From: Shinisaurus crocodilurus
Lineage: Eukaryota > Chordata > Lepidosauria > Squamata > Shinisauridae
Assembly: GCA_021292165.1 (NCBI GenBank)
Contig: CM037877.1
Span: 30,764,197-30,828,196 of the forward strand
Direction: 5' to 3'
Length of the DNA: 64,000 nucleotides
The notes below the pieces were generated by a model. The model was not told the origin of the DNA and searched no databases. It saw only the letters and a program-made list of their open reading frames with translations. Position numbers and translations under genes: made by a program. Positions 43,013 through 54,734 of this stretch are shown here, piece after piece (positions within the stretch are counted from its first letter, which is position 1; every line of letters starts with the position of its first letter).

Positions 43013-43949
43013 GCCAAGTGATAAAGTGAGCAAGCTGAAACTAGGGGACACACACAAGACACAGGATATACTTAAAAGAGAGAAAGAGAGAGAAAGACCA
43101 TTGTTCCTTTTTGACTTTCATTTCTAAGCAGGAAGAAGGAAGTCCCATCCCTTCGCTGAATTAGATGAGTCCCTTAGTTCCAATATTATTAATTACTGAA
43201 GTTGCTTTATACCATTTAGGACAGCAGCAGTCTATCCTTACTAGTTCCCTGTGAATTAACTCTTTCACTTGCTGTTGGTTAGGTTAATGGGATTGCCCTC
43301 GACTGGCAACTTCTTTCATTTAAAAAGAAAAAGCAAAGAAAATAAAAACATTATTATACAGTAACCGTGGCTTTGTTTGGGGAAGATAAACGCATGCTAT
43401 CTCTCCTATGGGGGGGGGGGAGCACGATACCCTGCATAATTCGCAAGTGCCTGTAATAGGAAGAAAATTAAGGGGTTAATTTTGTCCTTTAATCTATTGT
43501 TATAAGCCTAATTATTTTTGCATGTCTTCATTTCATTAACAAATTGCTGCTTCTTGCCTGCATCTCCTTCCCCATTGCTTTTGCTGAAACCTCCTGGTGG
43601 GAAGGGACAGATTAATTTTGTTGTGCTGTAATGAAACTGTATGCTACATTAGATTTAACCATTTGGCATGTGCTGCCAATATCACCATTACGTGTAATGC
43701 ATTATTTTTTGTGAGTCCCAAACTCACACGGGCCTTCAATGTTCCCCTCTAGATATTGCAATGACAGAGCTGGCAGGCCAGCCAAGTTAAACAGTTGTCT
43801 TGAAGTTCCACAATGCTCGGTAAGTTTGTGCTGCACTCTGGACACCTGAGTTCCGTCACGGCAGCAACTTTTACCCAACAGGCATATTTATATGAAAGAA
43901 ACAAAAACAGGAAGACTTTCTGCTGCAGTAAGAATCCATTGCTGCAAGG
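43013..43949. other. Single-copy AT-rich DNA, candidate conserved non-coding element
   Basis: From 43300 to 43720 there is no recognisable repeat, and TAAT/ATTA words are dense ('gcctaattatttttgcatg', 'cattaacaaattgctgc'). This resembles conserved developmental non-coding DNA, which is only an inference. Confidence 0.35.
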
Positions 43950-44305
43950 ACCAGTGCCAGCTCCAGGTTTCTGAGGGCTCTTGCATCCCTCCCTCAGTGA
44001 GTCTACTTTCCCATAACAATCTTCACTAGCTGTTATCGCTCCTCCTCCTCTTTCTCAGCATTGCTACTATTTGTTTGCTTGACAGACAGAAAGCCAATGA
44101 GCAAGCAGTCAGTGGCATCTGCTCCTGCTCCTTCTCACCACCACAGTTGTCTGGGCCACAGTGAGAGGCAGGTGAACAAGCAGGTTGCAATGGTGAAGAG
44201 CGCCGGGAACAATTCCAGGGGGCTTTTATCAGTGGGTCCCTGCTACGGTGTAGGCCTTCAGTAAATGTCCAGCCATGCCTCCCCTTGATGTTGGCCCTGG
44301 GACCA
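43950..44305 (+). repeat. Dispersed repeat related to 1.1 kb and 33.7 kb
   Basis: Begins 'ggaccagtgccagctcc' and ends 'gatgttggccctggg'. It shares 'ccctcagtgagtct', 'gaggcaggtgaacaagcagg' and 'tccagccatgcc' with 33683-34040. Confidence 0.55.
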
Positions 44306-45827
44306 GATACTGAAGCTAGATTGACCATTACATTGACCTGCCTCATTCATGTCAAACAACATCCCAACTTTACAACTAAACCCTACTTTTGAGTATTGCA
44401 TCGGTAGCAAAATGCAAAGCATACTGTGAGGTTATACTTTTAAAATTGATAAGTTGGAGACAACTGGGAATGATGGCCTAATTGGGGATATTTTTCTTCT
44501 TTCTAAGTAGATGTGTGCTGCTTGAGCCTTGCAGATGTCATCCATCACCTCTGAACATGTGTGTGAGAGACAGCCTTTTTAATCTCTTCCTGTAATCAGC
44601 TCCCAGGAGCCCAAGCCTTGAGATCTGTATAAGGGACCAATATTATTCTCACTGAAGTAATGCAGCAGCAACGCAGGATGTTGTCAGTGCACAGAAATGT
44701 TGCTGGTCCTGAAACCTTCTGCAGTTGTGGCTGCTACAGGCATCAGTGTGTGTGCTTAATAAGCTGAGCGAGATTCTCCATCAAACCCTGACATGATGGC
44801 AGAATGAAGCTCAGCGCAAGCTGATGCTCTGATCCCATTATTGATAAGCGCTTATAGCTTGTCAATGAAAATTAGGGCTGGTTAATCCTGTACATTTTTC
44901 ACTTGCAATTTTTAATTACAGGGAGCAGAGAGTAATGGATATATTGTGAGGCGGCTGTGGGAAAGTGCTGCTGCATATTAAAACAAAATGTGCAGTGATA
45001 TAGTTTTGTTTTCTCAAGTGTCCTTGGAAAATGCAAACGAGTCAGCCAGGCAACGCCACGGCAGTTCAAATATTTTCCTCAGTTGGCAAGGCTTCCCAGG
45101 AAGAAAATCTTTCTTTGTTTGCCAGCAGACAATATTAATGACAACGACTGGACCTGAAAGGAATGAGTGCACAAAAACTGCATTATAGGAACATTAAGGG
45201 GTGTGTTTGCTTGGTCTGATTTATTTGGAAACCACAAATGTGAGGAAATGTAGTGTCCCAGTCGAAATTCTGGGCTGATTCTCTCTGTTTTGTATACTTA
45301 GGTACTGTGAGCATAACATGTAGAATATCTTGTATAAACTGAACAGCTTTTCCTGGTGATGCCTTCACATTTTTTGTACAAAGCAGCATAAGCTGCTCAC
45401 TTGCGTCCTCCAATGTGCCCTGTGTGCTAAAGATGCAAAATCTTGTTCGTTTTTGTGTGGGACCTTTGATGAGGAGGATCATTTTATAAACTGACTTTCA
45501 CACTTGCAAATCATTTGCATATTACCAGACATTACACACCAAATAACAGTTAAGGATACCTACCGGTACTTGATATTGCCAAAATGATACAGCCCTGCTA
45601 CATGGATTGAATGTCTTTGACAAGTTTCTCTGACCGCACTTTCAATGGCAGAATATCAACCACACAAGGGGTTCTCTTCGAATGGCATGCCATATCCATC
45701 TGTTTCCTTTTAGCATGTCTCCAAGATCTGACCTTGGAGTACCTACTGCTATTATATCTTTGTCCATGATCTGCTCTCTCTCAGATCTGCTCTTTCCACG
45801 TGGCCATGTCACTCCTCTCCTTACATC
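44306..45827. other. Single-copy DNA, candidate conserved non-coding element at 44600-45200
   Basis: Free of recognisable repeats. The block 44780-44990 contains 'attgataagcgcttatagc' and 'gcaatttttaattacagg'. A 99-codon minus frame at 45183-45482 is not recognised. Confidence 0.35.
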
Positions 45828-45960
45828 CAGTGGTGTGGCGGCTGGCGACTCCAATGTCAGTGGGGCAGTGTATTCACTCCGGCTCATAGTCTGAACTTTT
45901 AAGGAGCTAGCTGGGGGGGGGGATATGGTTCAGCACCATGGATAGCTCCTTTAAACCCTG
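45828..45960. mobile_element. Palindromic MITE, 'ggaggctggtggc' family, left half
   Basis: Reads 'ggcggctggcgactccaatg' and 'tcagtggggcagtgtattca', then stops after 'ccatggatagctccttt'. Confidence 0.55.
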
Positions 45961-45964
45961 TCCC

Positions 45965-46051
45965 TGTGAGCTTCATGGCCGAGTGGGGACTAGAACCCCG
46001 ATCTCCTGTGCCCCAGTCCAACACTCTATCCACTACTCACCACACTGGCTG
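45965..46051 (-). mobile_element. tRNA-derived CORE-type SINE, head only, reverse
   Basis: Plus strand 'gtggggactagaaccccgat' and 'cactcaccacactggct', the reverse complement of the SINE head. Confidence 0.7.
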
Positions 46052-46129
46052 ATTTGTATCCTTTTGTTTGTTTGTATATCTTAAATTGCGACCTGCCTTG
46101 AGTGCATTGGGAGAAAGGCAGTAAGTAGA

Positions 46130-46928
46130 TCAAGGGAGTCCAACCTCTGTCAGCCGAAGGGCTGAATTCTATTTTGGAGAAGCTCTTGGGGGCCACATCC
46201 CAGTGGTGGGCAGGGCTGCAGGCAAAAGAGGGGTGAGGTCAGAATACCAAAATTATCCCCAAACCCAGCATATTGTAGCTTAAAGCTCTTACTGGCAGTA
46301 ATTAAGCCTCAGGAGAGGCATTTCAACCTTTTAGAATGGGGGAAAAGCTGTACAGAAGCTAGAAAACCACCAAATGATTGGTGGTTGGGGGAAGGAGGTG
46401 GGACCCCCTGAGGAAGGGAGTGGCCTTCTGGTGAACTCCAGAGGGTCAGATAGGGACCCCAAGAGGACTGAATTTGCCCCCAGGCCTGAGGTTCTGCACC
46501 CCTACAGTAGATCAATGCAGTGAATAAAGGTACTGTAAAGAGGGACTTGTATTTTCCCCATTATTAAAATGTTGTGGGAGGCTTTAAACCCTGTCACCTA
46601 ATATTGCAATCCATTCTAGTGGCAGCTCTCTCTGGAGTCCAGCATTTTACGAAAATAAATGTTTATTCTGTCCAACCCTAGGCTTTTGAGTTGAAAATGA
46701 GGTGCCAACAATAAAATAAAAATAACAAAATATAGGCCTTCCGTTAATTAAAGTGGGCTAATGCTTGGCTATCTAATGCCTGAAGCTGTTAGGCAGCCAA
46801 TCTTATGGCAGCTGTACCAATGTTATGATTGTTAACATTTACTTTTAAAATGCTGGGTAGAAGTAGGAGCAGGTCAGGAGTGGAACTTGACAGAATCTAG
46901 TAGGGCAGAGTGTGGGGTCCATCGACAC

Positions 46929-46968
<40 letters not shown>

Positions 46969-47148
46969 CTATTGCTGGGTCTACTATTCTGCTGGGTTCT
47001 TGCTATTCCTTCCAAGAATACAGTCAGAAACAGACCTTCCTGTGAAATCTGTTAACTTGAATACTCCCAAGTCCCCTGAAAAGGCATATGCAATTTTATA
47101 TATAAGAGCAACAAATTTGTAAGACTCTCGCGAAGTCAACTAAGTTAA
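46130..47148. other. Stretch without recognised genes; (GA)n
   Basis: A (GA)n run lies at 46931-46967. No repeat family or exon otherwise. Confidence 0.35.
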
Positions 47149-47266
47149 AGGTGCAATCCTATGCAAGTTTAGACGGAAAAAAGGCCTACAACCCCCAGCG
47201 TGCCCCAGCCAGCAAGCTGGGAGTTGTAAGCCTTTTTTCTGTCTAAACTTGCATAGAATTGCACCC
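47149..47266. mobile_element. Harbinger-like palindromic MITE, 'gtgcaatcctatgca' family
   Basis: Left 'aggtgcaatcctatgcaagt', right 'cttgcatagaattgcaccc', with TAA directly outside each end. Confidence 0.85.
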
Positions 47267-47458
47267 TAAGCTGATTAGCCAAACAAAGCAGACAAAATGC
47301 TGTCTGCTATCCTATTCTAACTAATTTCACTCACATTACCTATTTTTTCAGGCTATGAAACACAGATCTTACATTCCTATGAACATCTGGTTAGACAGCA
47401 CCTTTCTCCTTGCTTTCCTATGTCCTCAATCTCCACACACTTCTAACTATTCTTCTAA

Positions 47459-47573
47459 GGCCATAATCCTATGAATGTTTAGACAGAAAAAAGTCCCACA
47501 ACTCCCAGCATTCCCCAGCCAGCATGGGAGTTGTAGGACTTTTTTCTGTCTAAACATTCATAGGATTGCACCT
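47459..47573. mobile_element. Harbinger-like palindromic MITE, 'gtgcaatcctatgca' family
   Basis: Left 'ggccataatcctatgaatg', right 'cattcataggattgcacct', with TAA directly outside each end. Arms 'acaactcccagcattcccc' and 'gggagttgtaggact'. Confidence 0.85.
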
Positions 47574-47727
47574 TAAGTGATTCTTCTAACTGTAAAACTG
47601 GTCCCAGAACCTCACCATTAAATAAGGCCTCTCATCTCTAAAATGTACAGTGATGTTTGTGACAGATCCATTACCTTATCCAAGCCAGCATTTCAGAAGG
47701 TCCTGGGATGATCACAGCCTCAACGAG

Positions 47728-47856
47728 CCTTCCTCAACCTGATGCCATCCAGATGTTTTGGACTTGAACACCCATCAGCCTCAGCCAGCATGGCCAATGG
47801 TCAGGAATGCTGGGAGTTGTGGTTCAAAACTTCTAGAGTGCACCAGGTTGAGTTAG
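47728..47856. mobile_element. Palindromic hAT-like MITE, 'gtgccctccagatg' family
   Basis: Left 'cctcaacctgatgccatcca', right 'gtgcaccaggttgag', arms 'gttttggacttgaac' and 'gttgtggttcaaaac'. Confidence 0.65.
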
Positions 47857-48938
47857 ACTGGCTTTGTCCATTCCAGGACTTATACTAGACTTGAAGGATA
47901 CAGATGATTCTATTAGAAGTAACAACAGGAGTCTCTTTCTGTGTGGCTGTGTCCCAGGAAGGAACCTGAACAATAAACTCTAATCATTACGCTTATTCTG
48001 CATCGAGATTCTTATTCATAAGAGTCTCAGGCCTTCTGTCTTTAACATGTGCAAATTCCACACCCGGACCAAAAGCCACCAATCCTATAGTTCTCTAGTG
48101 TAGCTAGTGAAAGGAATGGTATGTTTTGAATCCCCTCTGTCCCCCTAAGCCTAACCTTATCTAACCTATATTTCTTTTCCTTAAATAATATTTGCTTCTA
48201 CCCCAATAATCAACATGCTGCATCGAAAATATTCTATCTTATTATTCTTCATCTATTTAATGTATGGTACTGAGTTGTCATACAGCTATTCCCAAAATGT
48301 TAGGGTTAGAATACGGTTGTTAACATTTGATTATAAATATATATGTTAGAACTAGGAGTGGATCAGGGTTGGAGCCTGATGTTGTCTGGTAGGTCAGAAG
48401 GTGAGATCAATGGCAAAATATATTTGTTGGGACAGCTCTGGCTTTTATTGGCTTCTCAGACCCCATTACTGGATACTTGCCAGAATGAAGCTTTTTTTTT
48501 TGGTCTGGTCTGTGAAATAGTAATGACATCAGATAGGGACTGGGAATACTTGCCAAGCCGACACTAAAGTTCTGTATTTAAATTTCTCGCCCCTGGAAAC
48601 CAAACAAAAAGTCTGCAATGACCAGAATGTATATTCCGTTAAAATGGAAATCTTCTACTTTCTATGCTGCATTAACCACATTCAGAACCAAGCCACCCCA
48701 GGCTAATCCTTCAATCCCAGGCATATTACTTGGATTAAGTTCCATTTATTTTAATGGCACTTACTTCCAAGTAGGCCTGGTTAAGATTTTAGCCTGAAAG
48801 GTGTTCCTAACCATCACTTTTGAAAGCTTCCTCTGCACCTGGACAGGGTGTCACCATAAAGAGTTGGTTTCTTGAACTATGGAACCCCAATAAGGTAAAA
48901 ATCTAGCTTTGCTGCCCACCCCTGGACTAGAGTATAGC
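47857..48938. other. Stretch without recognised genes
   Basis: A diverged copy of the short palindromic MITE at 11399 may lie at 48708-48800 ('cttacttccaagtaggcctg'). Otherwise nothing. Confidence 0.35.
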
Positions 48939-48946
48939 CACTAGAG

Positions 48947-49063
48947 CAGTGTTCTCCAACCTTGGGTCCCCAGATGTTTTTGGCCTACAACTCCATAGCT
49001 GGCTGGGGCATGCTGGGAGTTGTAGGCCAAAAACATCTGGGGACCCAAGGTTGGAGAACACTG
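48947..49063. mobile_element. hAT MITE, 'cagtgttctccaacc' family, copy 5
   Basis: Termini 'cagtgttctccaacc' and 'ggttggagaacactg'. The flanks are cactagag (48939-48946) and cactagaa (49064-49071), 7/8. Confidence 0.9.
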
Positions 49064-49071
49064 CACTAGAA

Positions 49072-50166
49072 AAATGCAGCTTTGATAATGTTCTGTGTAC
49101 TGCTTGATCAAAAGGTGTGACATTAGCACCCTCAGCCAACAGTGGTCTTAGCATATCCCGTAAGATTCTCACTTGCCAAGATGGCTCTGACTCCCCCGAA
49201 GACATCCTCTGCTAAGATAGCCAGCATTTATTGAAGCAATCAAATACCATGATTGGCAGCAAATATTATTTCCCCCTCCCCCTGCATTCCTATAGCTTAT
49301 TGGCAAACAATGTATGAATTAATGATGCTTCTCTATCTAAGCCATAGAAACTGGTGTAAATCTACTAAAGCCGCCTGGATCTCTGAGGGATGAAATTTAC
49401 TTCTTCCATCTCCTCTTTCTGTCTGTTGGGAATTCATTAGTGAGGCAACAGGATCTCAGTGATTTCACCAATTATTTTGCTTTACCAGGCTGCAGCAAGG
49501 AGACTTACACACGCACGCACGCACGCACAAACACACACACACACACACACCAGTTCATATGCAGTCCCACCGACAAATTCCAGTGATGAATTTGCATTTA
49601 AAGGTCACTTCACACGTGATGAATTTCCTACATGGAAATGAATTTCTACCTACCATCAGTCAAGGGCTTCCTGCCCGGCTATATGCAACGAAAATACACA
49701 TATGATATGTGCATGGATTACCATGACAGAGTACATGTTATTCCATGTAAGAAATTTGTCACATGTGAAGCTGCTCTGTGTCAATGGGACTATGGGCGCA
49801 ATCCTATGCTGACTGGGGGATGTTGGGGCTTGTAGGACTTTTTTCTGTCTAAATATGCGTAGGAATTTGCCCGAAGCTAGTCTTCCCTGACTTGATGCCT
49901 TCTAGATGTGTTGGACTACAACTCTCATCATTCCCAGCCAGCATGATAATTGAGCACCATGGTCATAGGGTCCAGGGGAGGAGAGAAAGTAAGCAAGTAA
50001 GATTTCTAAAAAAATCATGTTATATTCATCACTGACCTAGCATTAACATTAACATAAACCTGGAAACATTGGTTATGTGTGCAAACTGATACTGTATAAT
50101 AAGGGCATAAACATGATCGTGTACATACTTATATGTGCTGTATTGTGAATATTTGTTTATTTAGGC
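49072..50166. other. Stretch with partial MITE arms and (AC)n, no gene
   Basis: An (ACGC)n(AC)n run lies at 49511-49551. Half of a Harbinger-like MITE lies at 49793-49873 and half of a 'gtgccctccagatg' MITE at about 49880-49960. Confidence 0.5.
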
Positions 50167-50849
50167 CAGGGGTGCAAAGAATGCAGCCCACAGGCTGCAT
50201 GTGGCCCACCAAGCCATTTCTGTCTGGGGCTCCCCTTGCTAGTGCAAGTTATCTTCAATCTCAGATGGGAGATCAGAGATAAGCAAAGGATTCCCTTGCT
50301 AATGCTAGCACTAGCAAGGGAATTTCTTCCTTTACCTCCAATCTCTGATAAGCAAGGGATTCCCTTGATTGCACTAGAAAGAGAAACCCCAGGACTTTCC
50401 TTGCTAGCACTAGTGCTAGCAAGGAAATCCCTCCCCTTCTCTCTGATGAATTCCTTGCTTATCTCCAATCTCCAGGCTCCATCTCCAGGAACTAGCGCTA
50501 GCAAGGGGAATCCCCCTTCCCTTATCTTCAGTCTCTGATGAATCCCTTGCTTATCTCTAATTTCCAGGCCCAATCTCCAGGACAATCCCTGAGGTTTCTC
50601 TTGCTAGTGTTAGCTAGGGAATTCCTTCCTTTATCTCCTATCTCTAATGAGAGATCGGAGGAGATAAGCAAGGGATTCCCATGCTAGCACTAGTGCTAGC
50701 AAGGGAATCCCCAGGCTTCTCTCTGTGTGTGCACACACGTGTTTCTGTGTGTGTTTGTATGTGCATGTTTGTATGTGTGTGTGTGTGTGTGTGTGTACAA
50801 GTGAGCATGTATACAGCCCCCTGGGGCACAAAATGGTTGTGCACCCCTG
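50167..50849. mobile_element. hAT-like element carrying a minisatellite
   Basis: Termini 'caggggtgcaaagaatgc' and 'tggttgtgcacccctg' are inverted. The flanks are atttaggc (50159-50166) and atttggac (50850-50857), 6/8. The interior (about 50232-50720) is a degenerate tandem array of 'ctagcaagggaatccc' and 'atctctgataagcaaggga' words, many in the palindromic form 'gctagcactagtgctagc'. A (GT)n run follows at 50767-50803. No transposase is present, and the 142-codon minus frame merely reads through the array. Confidence 0.8.
50232..50720. repeat. Palindrome-containing minisatellite
   Basis: Recurring unit of about 60-80 bases with 'cttgctagtgctagcaag'-type palindromes and 'aagcaagggattcccttg' words at about 50285, 50345, 50405, 50495 and 50690. 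Confidence 0.75.
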
Positions 50850-50924
50850 ATTTGGACCTTCTGTTCAATATAATCAACAGCCCCTAAAAAAAAAGTATTA
50901 CCAGTAGCGCAGATGAGAAGATAC

Positions 50925-53438
50925 TCCATACTGTTTCAGGGTCTGGATAAATTCAGAGTTTACTATAAGACTGAACTCAAGGCCAGTGCAAAAGCCATTT
51001 ACTTCATCAACACCCAGCCAAGGTTCCCTGCCCTAGCTGCCCAGGGTAAAGAGGAACTGGATCACATGCAACAGATGGGAGGCATTTTGGAAATAGACAC
51101 CCAGAGGATTGGTGTGGGGGGCTGGTAGTTGTAATGTCATATGTAATTAAAGTCTGTTTTAATTTTGTTTTAATTTACAGTCCTCTTTAAGTTCCAGGAA
51201 GGTACAGATCTCTGTTCACTGAGTGCAACACATTCTCCTTTCTATAGAACACATATTGGGGCAACTTGGAAATGATACTGTCCCCCCCTCCCAAAACTGG
51301 ATGTCCTATCAGGATTTTGGTGGATTCCATTATCTTGCTGAGTCTGCACTATTAACTACCTCATTACACCATTTGGATGATTCTGCTCTAATCAATTCTT
51401 GCCTGGCATTTCTTTGGCTCCCAAGCATTTCCAAAAATGTATGTCTCAAACTTCAAGGAAGGCCTTGAAGGATCCCTGTGCCAGATAGATTATATCATCT
51501 TTGGATCCACACAAACATGGCATGATGAGCGACTCTTTGCTCTACTAAAATGGCTGGAAGAATCTGACATCACACTCAACAACACATGTGAGTTTTCAAA
51601 AAAGGGAGATCAAGTTATTGATGGCACAGTGGTTCAATCAGACCCAGACAAGGTCCAAGCCATTGCCCAGAACCCTGTGGATTCAAGTATCACTTAAGTC
51701 TGCATCTTCATGGGTCACATATCTGAGAAAATTCCTACCTCACTTGGCAGAGAAATCAAAGCCAAAGAAAAACTATTGAAGTCCCAACATTCATGATATT
51801 GGGGTACAGCACAAAGGACAGCTTTTAGGGACATAAAAAAGCCCTAAGCACACCTCCTCTTTTGGCCATTTATAATCCAAACAAGGCCATCAGCTGATAC
51901 TTGAGCTGATACCTGGGTTAGAGGCAGTTCACCTCCAGGAATAGTCCCTAGCCTGCTGCTGACCCATAGCATATGCATCAAGGTCACTCACTTCTATCAA
52001 ACAGTGATATGCCAACATAAGAAAAGAAGCCTTGGCCATCATGTGGGCTTGTGAGAGCTTCAGTGACTTACTTTTGGGTCTAATATTCTAGGTAGAAACT
52101 GGCCACAAACCTCTCATTGCACTGTTGAGGTCCAAGATCTTTGATAAGCTACCACTGAGAATCCAACAATTCTGCATGAGATGTATGAAATTTTACCGTA
52201 CTTCATAATCTCTCAAGTAGCAGGGAGGAATCTCATCACAGCAGATACTCTCTCCAAGGCTTCACTCCCTAACAGCTTACCAAATGACTATGCCAAAGAG
52301 TAATGTCTGCCTGAAAAGTTTGTAGCCTCGGCCCTTACATATCGGCCCACAACATAGAAATGTCTGCAGGGGTTAAGATGGAAACATGAGGCAGATGAGA
52401 TATTATGCCATGTCATAGCCTGCTGCAAAGATAGTTAGACAGAAAATGCAAAAACAGATGCATCATATTTCTATTGAGAAATCTTGGGAGACCTCACACT
52501 GAACAGGGCCCTGTTGTTAAAAGAGTCCAGACCTGTTATCTCCATCTCCTCACAACAAGACATCCTCAACAAACTACATGAGGGACATCAAGGAATCTCA
52601 AATTATATAGCAAGGGCCCAAATGTCCATGTGGTGGCCAGTACTGAGTGAAAAATGCGATATATGCAAACCAATCACCAAAACCATGTGTTCTCCTGAAC
52701 TTTGGTAGAAAGATGGGACTGACCTCTTTTATCTGAGGAACATCCCTTATCTTCTGATGATAGGCAATTTCTCTAAATTCATTGAAATTGCTCAGCTGCC
52801 CAATTTCAGGTCCGGAATAGTCATTAAAAAAACCTGAAGCCCATCTTCCCCCACTTTGGGATGCCTGAGCATGTCATCTCTGATAATCGGTCACAATTTT
52901 CATCATACCCTTTACATGATTTGCAGAGGCCTATGGATTTCAGCATCTTACCTCCATCCCACTGTTTCCCCAGAACAACAATGAGGCAGAATGTGCTGTC
53001 CAGTCTGTAAAGCATATACTGTCCAAATCTTGTACCATGCCCTATTGGCATATTGGTCAACACTCTTGGCAAATAGCTTCAGCCCAGCAGATCTGATTCT
53101 AGGATGGAAGCTTCATTCCATGGCCCCAGTGTTTGCCTCTCAACTAATTCCATCTTGGCCTGATTGCCACTTACTTCAGAAATAGGGTGCTCATTTTAAA
53201 ACTTGCCAGAAGGATACCCATGACACACATGCTATGCTATAGAGCTAATCTGAAACTACTGGAACCAGGACACGTCGTCTTAGTGAAAGATTCCCATGAA
53301 AAAGGGGTGGTGCAGGGACCCCTCAAACCATCTTGGTCACAATCAGGCAAACCTACTTTTCAGAGATTCTCAGTGCCCTTCCAAGGTGCCATTGCAACAC
53401 AGTCTGCAGAAGACAGTACCCAAGATATATACTCCTAG
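50925..53438 (+). pseudogene. Degenerate Ty3/Gypsy-type pol (RT, RNase H, integrase)
   Basis: Fragments in several frames follow the order of a Gypsy pol. They are: an RT N-terminal piece at 50937-51090 ('GKEELDHMQQMGGI'); an RT palm piece at 51450-51690 where the active-site aspartate pair is broken ('QIDYIIFGS'); 'CEFSKKGDQ' and 'SDPDKVQAI' at 51590-51660; a connection piece 'LRKFLPHLAE' at 51725; RNase H at about 52010-52170; an integrase HHCC zinc-binding piece at 52560-52670 ('LHEGHQG', 'CDIC'); an integrase core with Asp at 52721, Asp at 52881 and 'NNEAE' at 52977-52991; and a C-terminal piece at 53230-53290 ('LEPGHVVLVKD'). Many stops and frameshifts make it dead. No gag was found to the left. 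Confidence 0.85.
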
Positions 53439-53439
53439 G

Positions 53440-53935
53440 GCTGTTTCTTTGAGGGGTGAATAGAGCAACTGCCATGGGTGCCAAATTCTGGGGGTGGCAA
53501 ACGACCGCCTGAAGGTGGCGGCAGCGGGTGGCAGTGGTTGCAGCAGCACTCTGGGTCCTCCTAGCTGATGCCGGGAGCTGCAGCCACATGCCCTTCTGCT
53601 GCCAGCCGCGGACATGCCCCTCTGCTGCTGGACCATGTATAGAATGGTGGACCAACGCCTAGCTCTGGTTCTCAGAGTGAGGCATTGGCCTGCCTGGCAC
53701 TTGGACAGCTGCACCAATGCCTCACTCTGAGAACCACTGAGAGCTAGGCATGAGGCAGGGTAGGCCCTCTGGGACACCCCATTGGCTGCTTCCCTGCTGC
53801 AGCAAATTCCATAGCAGAAAAGCAGCTGGTGAGGCTCTTCAAGGAGCCGGCCCAGTAGCAGCAGCCCTAATGCCTAACTCTGAGGGGTCCTTCCTCATAG
53901 TGAGGCATTGAGGTGACCTTGGAGATTGCCTGAGA
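53440..53935. other. GC-rich segment with a 30-bp inverted repeat
   Basis: Between the Gypsy pol and its candidate LTR lies GC-rich DNA. 'ttctcagagtgaggcattgg' (53671-53690) is inverted as 'ccaatgcctcactctgagaa' (53713-53732). Part of the same word recurs at about 53870-53910. Probably an inserted non-autonomous element; its ends were not defined. Confidence 0.45.
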
Positions 53936-54051
53936 TGTAGCCAAACATCCAGATAGCCTACCCTGGCCTTCACAGGATTTTACAGTATTAATTATAATAG
54001 TATATTCTTGTTTAGCTGTTTAAATTTGTTGGGTTTGCCTTGTTGAATTGT

Positions 54052-54065
54052 TAGAAAGGGGGAGG
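54052..54065 (+). promoter_or_regulatory. Candidate polypurine tract of the Gypsy element
   Basis: 'tagaaagggggagg' lies immediately before a TG dinucleotide at 54066, the position expected for the plus-strand primer next to a 3' LTR. Confidence 0.55.
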
Positions 54066-54192
54066 TGGTATCAGCAGTATAAGCAGCAGGGCTGCTAGGT
54101 GGGGGTGCTGGGCAAGGAGAAGGGGAAGGAAAAATAAAGCTAGCTTTCAGATTCAGGCCAACATGGTGTCCAGGCTCTCAGTTAATTCCACA
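54066..54192 (+). repeat. Candidate 3' LTR of the Gypsy element (127 bp)
   Basis: Starts 'tggtatcagcag' and ends 'gttaattccaca' (TG...CA). A polyadenylation signal AATAAA lies at about 54131. It follows a polypurine tract and a plus-strand Gypsy pol. No 5' LTR was found in the window, so the call rests on position and motifs only. Confidence 0.5.
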
Positions 54193-54734
54193 ACGATGAT
54201 GGCTGGATTGTTTGTTTGGGTGCAAAGGGCAAGCTATTAAAAATCCTATGGGGTTTAAAAAAAACTTGATTGAATTTTACGAGACTTACATCCAATATAA
54301 ATTACATTGGGTTGGTTCCAAATAACACTGAGTGGAAAGAAAATAGCCACTAGCACTGTTCCACCAACATAAGAATTCAGGGAGTGCTATACTAGGCAAG
54401 TTCTGTAGCAGTTTGCACTCTTCCACTTGTGCACAGGTCTGTGAAAGCTCTTGCACAAGTTGGACATCATCACTGGATTTAGTTTCACTACTCCCCTGCA
54501 GCACTCTTGTTGTGTCATGAATTATTTCTATGACATGATTTGGCCAAAGAGGTCCCGAAGGTGTTTTAGAAAGTTTAAAATTCAAATGCAAAAAAAATAA
54601 ATAAAAAAAAATAGAATACAAGTTAATTTTACCTAACAATAACATTAAAAAAAGAGCTAGAGAGGTATATAGCATCAGTGTTAAAAAACAAGCAGCTCAG
54701 GAATCATAACAAGCTCGGTGAAAAATAATGGTCC
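54193..54734. other. Stretch without recognised genes
   Basis: An A-rich run lies at 54588-54615. No exon was identified. Confidence 0.35.

Noticed and set aside
50157..50585. 142-codon minus-strand frame with internal repeats
   Set aside because: The repeats are the translated minisatellite inside a hAT-like element, not a repetitive protein.
50232..50720. CRISPR-like array
   Set aside because: Repeats are degenerate, irregularly spaced and palindromic, lie inside a transposon, and the DNA is clearly vertebrate.
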